The notes below the pieces were generated by a model. That model made no database searches. It was given only the letters and a program-made list of their open reading frames with translations, and had not been told where the DNA came from. A stretch of 64,000 nucleotides of DNA, taken from Blastopirellula marina (GTDB taxonomy: Bacteria > Planctomycetota > Planctomycetia > Pirellulales > Pirellulaceae). The position numbers were made by a program, and so were the translations under genes. The stretch's first letter is position 1. Each line of letters opens with the position of its first letter. This document shows, one piece after another, positions 1 through 9,034 of this stretch. Location: assembly GCF_002967765.1 (NCBI RefSeq), contig NZ_PUHY01000013.1:1-64000 (forward strand), written 5' to 3'.

Positions 1-583
1 TTTGTCAAAAAAATTGAACTAGCTTGAGTTCAAAAATGATCGTCTTCTTCAGCCACCGAAGTAGCCTCCGAAAACACAACCACCTTCGTTCTCAAACAGA
101 GGTCACTACCAAATTGTCAAAGATCAAATTGATGCTCTCGCACCTTCAAAAGCAATTTGCTTTTGTCCCTGTGAGCGATGTTTCCCTCTCAGGAAGAGAC
201 AAATAGTACCAGAAAGGATTCGGCTGTAAAGGGGCTACGCGTCTTACGGCGAAGAATTTTGTAAACAACGCGTTTTACTCGGGAAAACACAGGGTATTCG
301 CGTTTCACATTTTTCCCATTTAGCCCATCGGCTAAGTAATTCGGACCTCGATTTACACGCTGTGAGATCGAAATTGGCGGCCAGAATCTGACATTTGAAT
401 GTCGCCCGTCCCGTGGTTGAGGTGTAACGATCTTGCGGGTTCGTTCGGATGCGGTAGGTCTGCTTCCGATTTGATATTCATTTCTGGGGGAACGCACCGG
501 AATCTTCCCCCCGGTGAGCTTTATTGAAGATAGAGGCTGGATAAAAGATTGGCTGGAGACGATCAAACGGGGAAGTGATTTCA
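1..583. other. Non-coding left edge, no gene recognised
   Basis: No open frame here looks like a protein. The short frames lack a ribosome-binding site and have no recognisable domain. A small inverted repeat, GACATT-TG-AATGTC, lies at 390-403. The right end is the leader of the thioredoxin gene. I see no tRNA or terminator. Confidence 0.5.
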
Positions 584-961
584 ATGCAGAAAGTAATCGT
601 TGCCTGCGTGGCACTCATTTGTTTTGCCGCACCGGTGCTGCTGACACTAGCCAGTTACACCAACGAACGCGTCCTGGAAGAAGACAACGTTCGCCCGCGT
701 GATCTGCCAGGCAAAGTGTTGTTCTTTTCTGCCAACTGGTGCCCGGCTTGCCGTCACGCTGATCCGACCTATCAAGAACTACGAAATGCCGGATACCCTA
801 TCCGCAAAGTGGATGTCGATTCGAATCCGACACTTGCCCAAAAGTACGGTATCAGTTCCATCCCGCAGTTCGTTTACGTTGTCGACGGCCACGAGAAGAG
901 TCGCATCTCGGGCGGAGCTTCCGCTAGTCGGCTGAAACGACTATATCGCGGCGGCTGGTAA
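584..961 (+). CDS. Membrane-anchored or secreted thioredoxin-fold protein
   Basis: A 125-residue thioredoxin-like protein. It has an N-terminal hydrophobic segment (about residues 3-24, signal peptide or anchor) and a thioredoxin fold with the redox motif WCPAC. The cis-proline segment SIPQFV follows, then a short C-terminal helix. It therefore probably faces the periplasm and reduces or exchanges disulfides. The ATG at 584 is preferred over an in-frame GTG at 575 because GGGGAAG (569-575) sits about 8 bases upstream of it. The protein is shorter than the TlpA family and has no membrane-permease partner nearby, so its substrate cannot be told. The next gene starts about 100 bases downstream and is probably transcribed separately. 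Confidence 0.8.
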   Translation: MQKVIVACVALICFAAPVLLTLASYTNERVLEEDNVRPRDLPGKVLFFSANWCPACRHADPTYQELRNAGYPIRKVDVDSNPTLAQKYGISSIPQFVYVVDGHEKSRISGGASASRLKRLYRGGW

Positions 962-1021
962 CCTGCTGAAAATCTTCTTCGTTCTCTGAAAATGCGTGAG
1001 GCGTCCCAAAGTGGGCCGCTG

Positions 1022-1027
1022 TATAAT
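1022..1027 (+). promoter_or_regulatory. Candidate -10 element of the ECF sigma gene
   Basis: A perfect TATAAT lies 39 bases upstream of the ATG at 1066, in the gap between the thioredoxin and sigma genes. The matching -35 position (about 999-1004) is poor, so this is only a suggestion. Confidence 0.3.
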
Positions 1028-1065
1028 TATGCTCGTTGTTTCTAAGTCCTTGGCTGGACGCGAGT

Positions 1066-1623
1066 ATGGGCGACGTAACACGAATTCTTTCGCAGATTGA
1101 AACCGGCGATCGGGCTGCTTCGGAAGACCTGTTGCCGCTGGTTTATGACGAACTTCGAAAACTGGCAGCGGCAAAACTCGCGCAAGAGCGACCTGGACAA
1201 ACGCTGCAAGCAACTGCGCTGGTCCACGAAGCGTACGTACGGCTAACCAACGACCCAAGTCCCTCGTGGGACAACAAAGGGCACTTCTTCGCAGCCGCCG
1301 CCGAAGCTATGCGCCGGATTCTAGTTGAGCAAGCCCGTCGAAAAAGCCGTCTTAAACATGGCGGAAACTTGCATCGGGTTGAAATGCCTGAGGTCGCTGC
1401 CCCCGAAGGAGATTCATCGGAGCGGATTTTGGCGGTCGACTTGGCGTTAACTCGCTTGGATGCTGAAGACCCTCAAGCGGCTGAGATTGTCAAACTGCAT
1501 TATTTCGCCGGGCTTTCCCTGGAAGAAGTCGGCAAAGTCCTGGGCATGTCGCGTGCAACCGCCTATCGACAATGGACTTATGCTCGGAGCTGGTTGAAAT
1601 CCGAAGTCGAGTCGGACTCTTGA
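1066..1623 (+). CDS. ECF-like RNA polymerase sigma factor (TIGR02999 type)
   Basis: A 185-residue ECF-like sigma factor. Region 2 is in the N-terminal half (GDVTRILSQIETGD, then LVHEAYVRL). The helix-turn-helix of region 4 is at the C terminus (LSLEEVGKVLGMSRATAYRQW). The arrangement fits the planctomycete and acidobacterial ECF-like group that is often encoded beside a large Ser/Thr kinase, as here: the kinase-FGE gene begins 114 bases downstream on the same strand. The role inferred is transcriptional output of that kinase, with activity set by protein contact or phosphorylation, because no anti-sigma gene is present. The ATG at 1066 is chosen over a TTG at 1036, since the family begins close to the GDVTRI motif. 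Confidence 0.88.
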   Translation: MGDVTRILSQIETGDRAASEDLLPLVYDELRKLAAAKLAQERPGQTLQATALVHEAYVRLTNDPSPSWDNKGHFFAAAAEAMRRILVEQARRKSRLKHGGNLHRVEMPEVAAPEGDSSERILAVDLALTRLDAEDPQAAEIVKLHYFAGLSLEEVGKVLGMSRATAYRQWTYARSWLKSEVESDS

Positions 1624-1737
1624 CGGTATGGGGCTCCGGCTAATGCACCAATATCTTGGAGTTTTTTTCGATCGACGTGAGACGATTCAACCTTGGCGTC
1701 GCATGGATAGGTAGACCACCTAACGGGAAACCCAACC

Positions 1738-4323
1738 ATGTCCAATCCGACTGCTGATGCCAAAGAACTGTTTCTTCAAGCCATCGAGCTTCCGACGGCG
1801 CAGGATCGAGCGTTCTACTTAGATGAAGCGTGTCAGGGGAATGCAGAGCTTCGTGCCCGCGTCGAGCGGCTCCTTCGTTCGCACGATGATCCTCGATCGT
1901 TTATGGCCCAACCCGCGATGGCCGATCTGGCAACTCAAACCGCCGATCAATCCGGCTGGGACAAGGACTCAGGGCTACACCTTCCGAGCGATTCGGAACT
2001 GATCGACCTCTTACAACCGTGTACCACACCTGAACGGATGGGACGGCTTGGCGTTTACGAAATCATCGAAGTGATTGGTCGCGGTGGTTTTGGTGTCGTG
2101 CTCAAAGCCTATGACACGAAGCTTCAACGCGTTGTCGCGATCAAACTGCTCTCCCCATCGCTTGCACACAATGCGAATGCAGTGAAACGCTTCCTGCGAG
2201 AAGCCCGCGCGGCAGCGGCCGTGAGTCACGAACATGTCGTCACCGTGTTCGCGGTCGAAGAAGCCAGCTCGCCTCCTTACCTCGTGATGGAGTGTATTGT
2301 CGGCAAATCGCTGCAACAGAAAATCGATCAGACCGGGCCGCTCGATCCTGCCGAGATCTTGCGGATCGGAATGCAGATCGCTGAGGGCCTTGCCGCGGCA
2401 CATCGCCAAGGCTTAGTTCATCGCGACATCAAACCATCAAATATCTTGCTTGAGAACGGCGTAGAACGTGTCACCATCACGGATTTTGGATTAGCCCGGG
2501 CGATTGATGACGTCACGATGACCCAAACCGGACACGTGGCAGGCACGCCTGAGTACATGTCGCCCGAGCAGGCCATGGGAGGACGTCTCGATCATCGTAG
2601 CGATTTGTTTAGCCTCGGCAGTGTCCTTTACACGATGTGTACCGGCAGAACGGCATTTCGAGCCGACAGCACGATGGCCGTGCTCCGCCGAGTATGCGAC
2701 GATACGCCGCGACCGATTGCGGATCTTTCCCCTTCAATACCCAAAGTTTTGGTCGCAACCATTGAAAAACTGATGGCTAAGCGTCCACAAGATCGATTCC
2801 AGTCGGCGACTGAGGTTTCCGAGTTATTGAGCGCCACGCTGACTTGGCTACAACAACCCGACGCCCATAAGCCTCCAAGCGTGCCAGCCACACCACCAGC
2901 GCCGAAGCGGACGTCCATTCCCTTGGTCGTCAGCTTGATCATCTGCGTAGCGTTGGCGATTCCCATCGCAGCGATCTTAATCTGGCAATGGCCGACACTT
3001 CAGCTGATCGCCAACAACCAGGCAGTCGTGGAGTTCTATCATGGAGACCCCGATACCGTGGTCGACATTTACCTTGAAGATCGATACCTCCATTCACAAG
3101 TGGGTGATGGCAATGTCTTTCTGGCACCCGGCAACTATCGTCTTGTGGTACAGCCAAAGCCCTATCAAGAGTTATCGGTCATCTGGCTACAAGATCGAAC
3201 GTGGAGCCAAAGCCCCCCTCCCATTCATTTAGAAGGCCCATCGGAATCCCTGTTCGTTCGTAGCGGCCAACAGTGGCGGGCAACGATTCTCTTTGGCAAT
3301 AAAGAAATTCCATTAACACCTTCGCCACCATCCACGCCAATCGCGGCGGCTCCATTCGACGCCGAAGAGGCGATTGAATTCCAGAAGACCTGGAGCGATC
3401 AACTACAGGTCCCTATCGATTACGAGAATCCGCAAGGGATCACGTTCCGCTTGATCCCACCTGGCTCATTTCTCATGGGAACAGATAGCGGAGAATCAAA
3501 TGCAATGGTTCGCGAACTTGAAGTGGCCACAGCGGGCGAGTTCGAGAAATTTGCCGTACGTTCGAGCACACCTCAGCATGAGGTCGAGCTGAGTAAAGCG
3601 TTCTACCTGGCAACGCACGAGGTCACTTTGGCCCAGTTCAAAGCCTTTGTCGAAGAAACAGGCTACCAAAGCACCTCGGAAGGACGCACACCCAATCGCT
3701 TTACTTGGAAAGAAATGGATATCGGCCCAGAGTCGCAGGATCGTCCAGTCATCGGCGTCAGCTGGGAAGATGCCAAAGCTTACTGCCGCTGGCTGAGCAG
3801 CAAGCATCAAGGGACCTACGATCTTCCGACCGAGGCGCAATGGGAATTTGCCTGCCGTGCGGGAAGCGTTGGACGATGGTCCTTTGGAGACGATACGATT
3901 CTCATCAACGAGTACGCCGTTTGTGATCAACAAACCGACACACCGCCTGCAGTTGTCGGAACGAAGAAGGCAAACCCATTTGGTTTATTCGATATGCATG
4001 GCAACGCGGACGAGTGGTGCCTCGACTGGCACAGTTCAATCTTCTACGCGATGTCGCCGAAACTCGATCCAGTTCGACTAACAGCTGGTGAGGATCCCGC
4101 TTCCGGCCGCGTTGTCCGCGGAGGCAATTGGCTCGACCTACCGCTCTGGACCCGCTCGGCGACACGCAGCTACGACTTTCCAGGCCTTCCTGCACGACAT
4201 CACGGCTTTCGTGTGGCGATCGTGGGAGACTTGTCGTTCACCCAAGGGAAGTCTGGTGCAGAAACAGCTAACGACCAGCCGAAGCAGGAGCCAGCGACCG
4301 AATCAGGCGAAACAGATTCCTAG
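1738..4323 (+). CDS. Ser/Thr protein kinase with C-terminal FGE-sulfatase-like domain
   Basis: An 861-residue membrane protein. The N-terminal 100 residues resemble the leader of planctomycete kinases. The kinase domain (about 107-365) has the glycine loop GRGGFG, the lysine in VVAIK (K136), HRD (228-230), DFG (249-251) and GTPEYMSPEQ. One membrane span lies near 393-416. The outer part ends in an FGE-sulfatase domain (about 567-835) starting ITFRLIPPGSFLMG. Kinase residues are intact, so it should be active. The FGE domain keeps HGNADEW and RGGNW, but the stretch after RGG (NWLDLPLWTRSATR) lacks the cysteine pair of true formylglycine-generating enzymes. It is therefore more likely a binding or sensor module. 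It forms a pair with the ECF-like sigma gene upstream, and a sulfatase gene follows 150 bases downstream. Confidence 0.9.
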   Translation: MSNPTADAKELFLQAIELPTAQDRAFYLDEACQGNAELRARVERLLRSHDDPRSFMAQPAMADLATQTADQSGWDKDSGLHLPSDSELIDLLQPCTTPERMGRLGVYEIIEVIGRGGFGVVLKAYDTKLQRVVAIKLLSPSLAHNANAVKRFLREARAAAAVSHEHVVTVFAVEEASSPPYLVMECIVGKSLQQKIDQTGPLDPAEILRIGMQIAEGLAAAHRQGLVHRDIKPSNILLENGVERVTITDFGLARAIDDVTMTQTGHVAGTPEYMSPEQAMGGRLDHRSDLFSLGSVLYTMCTGRTAFRADSTMAVLRRVCDDTPRPIADLSPSIPKVLVATIEKLMAKRPQDRFQSATEVSELLSATLTWLQQPDAHKPPSVPATPPAPKRTSIPLVVSLIICVALAIPIAAILIWQWPTLQLIANNQAVVEFYHGDPDTVVDIYLEDRYLHSQVGDGNVFLAPGNYRLVVQPKPYQELSVIWLQDRTWSQSPPPIHLEGPSESLFVRSGQQWRATILFGNKEIPLTPSPPSTPIAAAPFDAEEAIEFQKTWSDQLQVPIDYENPQGITFRLIPPGSFLMGTDSGESNAMVRELEVATAGEFEKFAVRSSTPQHEVELSKAFYLATHEVTLAQFKAFVEETGYQSTSEGRTPNRFTWKEMDIGPESQDRPVIGVSWEDAKAYCRWLSSKHQGTYDLPTEAQWEFACRAGSVGRWSFGDDTILINEYAVCDQQTDTPPAVVGTKKANPFGLFDMHGNADEWCLDWHSSIFYAMSPKLDPVRLTAGEDPASGRVVRGGNWLDLPLWTRSATRSYDFPGLPARHHGFRVAIVGDLSFTQGKSGAETANDQPKQEPATESGETDS

Positions 4324-4473
4324 TCGAGGTAAAAAACAAAACTGCTCCCGAACAATCCATACAAGAATCTTTAATTTTTCATGACACAGGTCTCACGCTG
4401 GCTGTTTTCGGCGGGTTAAGATGAATCGCGACGCAAACCATTCATTGCACCTCTTCGCGTGAGTACTCCCGCC

Positions 4474-5880
4474 ATGCATGCTTTTCGGTATTGTTCGCTC
4501 GTCTGCGTTTTGTTGCTAATTACCACGACAATTCAGGGCGAAGAAGTAAAATCGACTCATCCGAACGTCTTGTTCATCGCAGTCGACGATTTGAACCACT
4601 GGGTCGGACATCTTCATCGAAACCCGCAAACGAAGACGCCCAACATCGACCGGCTGGCTGGCATGGGTGTTACGTTCACCAATGCTAATTGTGCGGCCCC
4701 GGCATGCAATCCTTCACGGGCGGCATTGATGTCTGGACTGCGTCCCAGCACGAGCGGCTGTTACGACAACGGCCAAGCGTGGAGCCCAGTCATTCCGAAA
4801 AAGCTGACGTTAACAACTCAGTTCCTCAACGCAGGATACAACGTTTACGGCGCTGGCAAGATCTATCACGCCAAGCAGCATCGCGATGGGGAGTGGACCG
4901 AGTACTTCCAAGAGCAACCAACCAAGTTAACCCTTGACCCATCGGCGAAGAATAACGGCGTCGGCGGAATCAAGTTTGGCCCGCTGTCGAACACCGAGAG
5001 CGACATGCCGGACTACAAAGTCGTGGATTACGCACTCGAGAAACTCGACGAAAAGCACGACAAACCTTTCTTCCTAGCGGTCGGTTTCGTTAAGCCACAC
5101 ATGCCGTGGAGTGTGCCGAAGAGTTACTTCGATCGCGTTCCACTCGATTCGATTCAATTGCCCCCGCATACGAAGAACGATTTGCAAGACGTTCCAGAAG
5201 CAGGCATTAAGATGGCCAAGCCCAACGGCGACCATGCATTGATGCTCAAGTCAGGTCGCTGGGACGAAGCCGTCCAAGCTTATCTGGCGACTATCCAATT
5301 CACCGATGATCAGATCGGTCGCTTGCTCGATGGCTTGCAACAGAGTGACTACCGAGACAACACGATCATCGTTCTCTGGGGCGATCATGGATGGCACCTA
5401 GGTGAAAAAGAACATTGGCGAAAATTCGCTCTATGGGAGGAAGCATGCCGTGCCCCATTGATCTGGGTTGCCCCTGGTGTTACCTCCGCGAACTCGGTTT
5501 GTGATCAACCAGTCGATTTCATGTCGATCTATCCGACACTGTGTGACTTGAGCGGGATTTCGATTCCGGACCACGTGGAAGGGCCAAGCATCGTTCCGCT
5601 ATTGAAGGACAGCCAAGCGGCTTGGGAACCGCCTGCGCTGACGACGTTTCATCGCAATAACCACAGTTTCCGCAGTGAACAGTTTCGCTACATCCGTTAC
5701 GCGGACGGTAGTGAAGAACTGTACGACCATGTCGAAGATCCTTACGAATGGACAAATCTAGCGAAGGATACGAAGTACGACGAGGTAAAGGCCAACTTTC
5801 AAAAGTACCTTCCGAAAAAGAACGTTCCCGAGCTTCCTAAAGGAACGGGTAACAAAAAAAGGCAGAAAAAGGCTGCGTAA
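4474..5880 (+). CDS. Secreted sulfatase, iduronate-2-sulfatase-like
   Basis: A 468-residue arylsulfatase-superfamily enzyme with an N-terminal signal peptide (residues 1-23, ending near IQGEE). Metal-binding NVLFIAVDDL opens the catalytic domain. The motif C78-N-P-S-R82 is the C-x-P-S-R site whose cysteine is converted to formylglycine. KPHMPW and the later DHGWHLGEKEHWRK segment are typical of the iduronate-2-sulfatase branch. It is expected to hydrolyse sulfate esters on polysaccharides in the periplasm. The ATG at 4474 is favoured over a GTG at 4459 because the signal peptide then starts normally. The C terminus is lysine-rich (KKRQKKAA). The substrate is not deducible from the sequence. 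Confidence 0.9.
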   Translation: MHAFRYCSLVCVLLLITTTIQGEEVKSTHPNVLFIAVDDLNHWVGHLHRNPQTKTPNIDRLAGMGVTFTNANCAAPACNPSRAALMSGLRPSTSGCYDNGQAWSPVIPKKLTLTTQFLNAGYNVYGAGKIYHAKQHRDGEWTEYFQEQPTKLTLDPSAKNNGVGGIKFGPLSNTESDMPDYKVVDYALEKLDEKHDKPFFLAVGFVKPHMPWSVPKSYFDRVPLDSIQLPPHTKNDLQDVPEAGIKMAKPNGDHALMLKSGRWDEAVQAYLATIQFTDDQIGRLLDGLQQSDYRDNTIIVLWGDHGWHLGEKEHWRKFALWEEACRAPLIWVAPGVTSANSVCDQPVDFMSIYPTLCDLSGISIPDHVEGPSIVPLLKDSQAAWEPPALTTFHRNNHSFRSEQFRYIRYADGSEELYDHVEDPYEWTNLAKDTKYDEVKANFQKYLPKKNVPELPKGTGNKKRQKKAA

Positions 5881-5971
5881 TTTTAGACAAGTACGCAATT
5901 GCCTCGCGCGGCCATGGCTTTTATGCTGAGTCTCACCAGATGACCTTCTTGAACTGCCTTTTTGCTTAGGA

Positions 5972-6442
5972 ATGACTCGAATGCGTGGCGCGCTGGTCTT
6001 GTTCTCACTCTTTCTGTTCGCGACAACCGCCTCAGCAGAGCCGAATACGTTGGTCACCGAGGGCTATGACCAGAAGAAAATGGACGAGGCGATCGCCAAG
6101 GCCAAGAAATCGGTCGACAAGTTCATCAAAATCTTGGAAAGCGGCGAAGGTGAAGACTTCGCTGTTAAGGCTCCGATCAAGGATGGCGAGAAGGTCGAGC
6201 ACTTTTGGATTACCAATATTAAATTCAAAGATGGCAAGTTCATCGGCCGAATTGGGAACGATCCTGGCATCGTCGAAAACGTAACCATCAATCAAAAATG
6301 GACGGTGGGCAAAGAGGACATCTCGGACTGGATGTTCATGCGTGACGACAAGATCCACGGCAATTTCACGATGCGACCGTTGCTAAAGACTTTGCCCGAA
6401 GCTCAGGCGAAGCAACTACGTGCCTTGCTGGCCGACCCATAA
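5972..6442 (+). CDS. Secreted DUF2314 protein
   Basis: A 156-residue protein with a signal peptide (about 1-22, ASA cleavage) and a DUF2314-like domain. The domain covers the conserved stretch from FAVKAPIKDG through EHFWITNIKF to WMFMRDDKIHGNFTMRPLL. The biochemical role of DUF2314 is unknown. A second in-frame ATG at 5981 is better spaced from TTAGGA (5966-5971), so the true start may be three codons downstream. The gene stands alone between the sulfatase and the isomerase. Confidence 0.75.
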   Translation: MTRMRGALVLFSLFLFATTASAEPNTLVTEGYDQKKMDEAIAKAKKSVDKFIKILESGEGEDFAVKAPIKDGEKVEHFWITNIKFKDGKFIGRIGNDPGIVENVTINQKWTVGKEDISDWMFMRDDKIHGNFTMRPLLKTLPEAQAKQLRALLADP

Positions 6443-6514
6443 TCCAGTCTTGCGAACGGCCCATCATGCTCCCTTGGACTTCCCTTCGCATTCCGCTAAC
6501 CCAAGTTCGACAAC

Positions 6515-7501
6515 ATGAAATCAACTTCTTCCCATAGTCCGTTTTCCTCCCGCCGTGGCTTTCTGTCCGCCGCCGCTGCCTCGCTGATCCCGCTCAGCCA
6601 AGCTTGTGCCGCGGACGACACCAAGACAGATTTGCCAAGCGGAGCGCGTAAGACTTCGCCGATCGTTCTTTCCACTTATTCGCTATGGCGTTTCCACAAC
6701 GACGATTTACGTGACTTCCATAAGTGCATCGACATTGCTGATGAGTATGGTTTTGATGGGGTGGAGCTACTGCTTTACCAAATCGAACAAAACGACATGC
6801 TCAGTCGTTCGCGGATGATGGGCTACAAGCGGCACTGCCTGAAGCTAGGTTTGCCATTGGTTGGCCTGTCGACGCACCAGGGTTTTGTCACGCCCGACAA
6901 AGAAAAACGACAAGCGAACATTGACCGAACGATTGGCCAAATCGAAATCGCCTACGAACTCGGCATCCCTGTGATGCGCGTTAACAGCGGCACCTGGGGA
7001 ACGTCAGGCAGCTTCGACGAATTAATGGCCAACCGAGGCATTGAGAAGCCGCTGGAAGGGTACACCGATGAAGATGCCTTTCCATGGGTCATCGAAGCGT
7101 TGGAGAAGTGCCTACCCACCGCCGAGAAATGCGGCGTGGTGATGGCTCTTGAGAATCACTGGGGGTTAGGCCTCACGCCAGAAGGGCTACTGCGAATCGT
7201 CAACGCAGTCGATTCACCGTGGCTGCAAATTTGCACCGATACGGGGAATTTCCTCGAAGACCCATACGATCGCCTGGAGAAGATCGCGCCACAAACGATC
7301 TTCGTACAAGCGAAAACCTACTACGGTGGCGGCCAGTGGTACTCGCTCGATCTCGATTATCCGCGTATCGGCAAGATCTTGGCCGAGCACAACTATCGAG
7401 GCTACATTTCGCTCGAATTCGAGGGAATGGAAGACTACACGAAAGCTATTCCAGAGAGCTTGGCCCTGCTTCGCAATGCGTTTCCAAGATCGTACTCATA
7501 A
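6515..7501 (+). CDS. Tat-exported sugar phosphate isomerase/epimerase (xylose isomerase-like TIM barrel)
   Basis: A 328-residue protein with a twin-arginine signal (SSRRGFLSAAAA, residues 11-22). It is followed by an AP-endonuclease-2-type TIM barrel. Visible landmarks are FDGVELLLYQ (strand with a metal-side glutamate), GIPVMRVNSGTWG, VVMALENHWG, QICTDTGNF and YISLEFEGMEDY, which carry the usual Glu, His and Asp metal ligands. These families isomerise or epimerise sugars or inositols. The export signal fits the many secreted planctomycete versions. The substrate is unknown. It converges with a XylR-like regulator across a shared terminator, but head-to-head regulation is not implied. Confidence 0.85.
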   Translation: MKSTSSHSPFSSRRGFLSAAAASLIPLSQACAADDTKTDLPSGARKTSPIVLSTYSLWRFHNDDLRDFHKCIDIADEYGFDGVELLLYQIEQNDMLSRSRMMGYKRHCLKLGLPLVGLSTHQGFVTPDKEKRQANIDRTIGQIEIAYELGIPVMRVNSGTWGTSGSFDELMANRGIEKPLEGYTDEDAFPWVIEALEKCLPTAEKCGVVMALENHWGLGLTPEGLLRIVNAVDSPWLQICTDTGNFLEDPYDRLEKIAPQTIFVQAKTYYGGGQWYSLDLDYPRIGKILAEHNYRGYISLEFEGMEDYTKAIPESLALLRNAFPRSYS

Positions 7502-7529
7502 CGACTGCTTACTATCGTATTGAATGAAA

Positions 7530-7561
7530 AAAGGCCCAAAGCGAGATCGCTTTGGGCCTTT
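7530..7561. terminator. Bidirectional intrinsic terminator
   Basis: A perfect 15-bp inverted repeat, AAAGGCCCAAAGCGA / TCGCTTTGGGCCTTT, with A and T runs on its flanks. It sits between the convergent isomerase and AraC-type regulator genes and can end both transcripts. Confidence 0.92.
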
Positions 7562-7596
7562 TTTAGTTTTCTCAGTTTCGGTAACCTCTGCCTCAC

Positions 7597-8793
7597 TTAG
7601 CTATCCGTCTGTCTCGCAGACATTCGATATTCGTTGGGCGTCTGTCCTACCTCACGGCGGAAGAAGTTGACGAAGTTTGCTGGTTCGGGAAAGCCACAGA
7701 GCTCAGCCACCTTGGTTACGCTATGATCGGAGTTCACCAGCATCTGCTTCGCCTGGTGGACCCGCATCGCCCGAATCTTCTTTCCTGGCGTGATACCGTA
7801 CTCTTGTTGGAAACGGCGATTAAGCGTGTTTCGCGAGACGCCCAAACGGCGAGCCAACTCGTCGACGTTGATTCCCTTGCATGCTTCTCGCTCGATGATC
7901 CGGTTCACCTGAGCAACGACAGTATCTTTCACGAGTTCGAAGCGGAACGATTCGCGTTCAATGAATTCTAGTCGCACATGCTCAACCAACGAGTGTTGAT
8001 TTTCCGGCGACTCTAAACGCTGCAGAACCATCTGAAACGCCCGACGTCCGATCATCGCACCATGAATCTCAATGGTCGAGATCGAAGGAGACGAAACGCG
8101 CGAGACGGTGAAATTACCGAATCCCATCAGCGCCAAGTCTTGCGGAATGCGACTGCCCAAATCCCGTGCGACACGTGATAGCAGTGCTGCCAGATAGTCG
8201 TCGTCGCAGAACATGGCCGTCGGTTGCGGAAGGTTCTCGAGGAACGTGATCAGCTCCGCTTCTCGTGCGGGCTTGAACATACGTTGCCGCTCTTCACTCG
8301 GGAGCCCCGGAGCGATGAAGAACTGTGTTGACATGCCCGAACTGTTGAGGCGTTCGATCAAGGTATCGAGCCAGGCAACTTTGAACGGGTCGTTACCCAA
8401 GTTGTGAGAAACGATTGCCGCGTTCGGACGTCCCAATGAAAGAAACTTGTCAACGAGGTCGTCCTGTAACGCTTCCCAATCGAATGCCACGGAGGGAACT
8501 CCTTCGGCAATCCAATTGCTGCCACAGTTGATGACGGGAATCCCCATCTTCAAAAGTCGACGCACCCAGGGCGACCCGTTGTAGGCCCAAACAATCGCGG
8601 CATCAAACTCGAGCTCGCTGAAATCGAGATCGAAATCTGGCTGCGCATCATCGTACGGCCACTCCAAAAGGGTTATGTGCGGATAATCCGCGGCACCCAT
8701 CGCAGCACCCGACGTAATCCGCGCGGATTGCTCATGCCCCCGGGGGAGAAATAAGGCGATCGTTTTAGTTACTAAGTTCGTGTGATCAATCAT
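7597..8793 (-). CDS. AraC-family transcriptional regulator with sugar-binding domain (XylR type)
   Basis: A 398-residue regulator. The N-terminal two thirds resemble a LacI/periplasmic-binding fold (IALFLPRGHEQSARITSG, CDDDYLAALL, LALMGFGN). The C terminus carries two AraC helix-turn-helix motifs (INVDELARRLGVSRNTLNRRF and HSVTKVAELCGFPEPANFVNFFRREVG). This architecture is that of XylR-type sugar-responsive activators, which planctomycetes hold in many copies. Binding of a sugar would switch DNA binding. The ATG at 8793 is chosen over an in-frame GTG at 8814; neither has a convincing ribosome-binding site. The target genes are not apparent: the nearest gene in the opposite orientation is the DUF1559 gene at 9035. 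Confidence 0.88.
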   Translation of the reverse strand: MIDHTNLVTKTIALFLPRGHEQSARITSGAAMGAADYPHITLLEWPYDDAQPDFDLDFSELEFDAAIVWAYNGSPWVRRLLKMGIPVINCGSNWIAEGVPSVAFDWEALQDDLVDKFLSLGRPNAAIVSHNLGNDPFKVAWLDTLIERLNSSGMSTQFFIAPGLPSEERQRMFKPAREAELITFLENLPQPTAMFCDDDYLAALLSRVARDLGSRIPQDLALMGFGNFTVSRVSSPSISTIEIHGAMIGRRAFQMVLQRLESPENQHSLVEHVRLEFIERESFRFELVKDTVVAQVNRIIEREACKGINVDELARRLGVSRNTLNRRFQQEYGITPGKKIRAMRVHQAKQMLVNSDHSVTKVAELCGFPEPANFVNFFRREVGQTPNEYRMSARQTDS

Positions 8794-9034
8794 CCACAAG
8801 TGACCTGGAGTCACGCTGCCAGGAGTGAAACAAATTGAAAATCACAAAAAACGGAATTAGCAATGCTTTGTTCGACACCAAATAACAGAATGTCTTACGT
8901 GAAGCCATTCCATCATGCACCGTGGCAACACATTGCTAAAGCACGATTCCCGACGCTGGGGGGCGTTGTGAACGATGTCGCGCAATGTGGGGCCAAACAT
9001 CATTCATATATCACAATCATGGAGTGGCACTTAA

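Noticed and set aside
24-206. Short open frame at the left edge
   Set aside because: 60 codons, no ribosome-binding site, no recognisable composition of a protein.
1738-4323. Kinase-FGE protein as an active formylglycine-generating enzyme
   Set aside because: The cysteine pair expected after the RGG motif is not present in the sequence.
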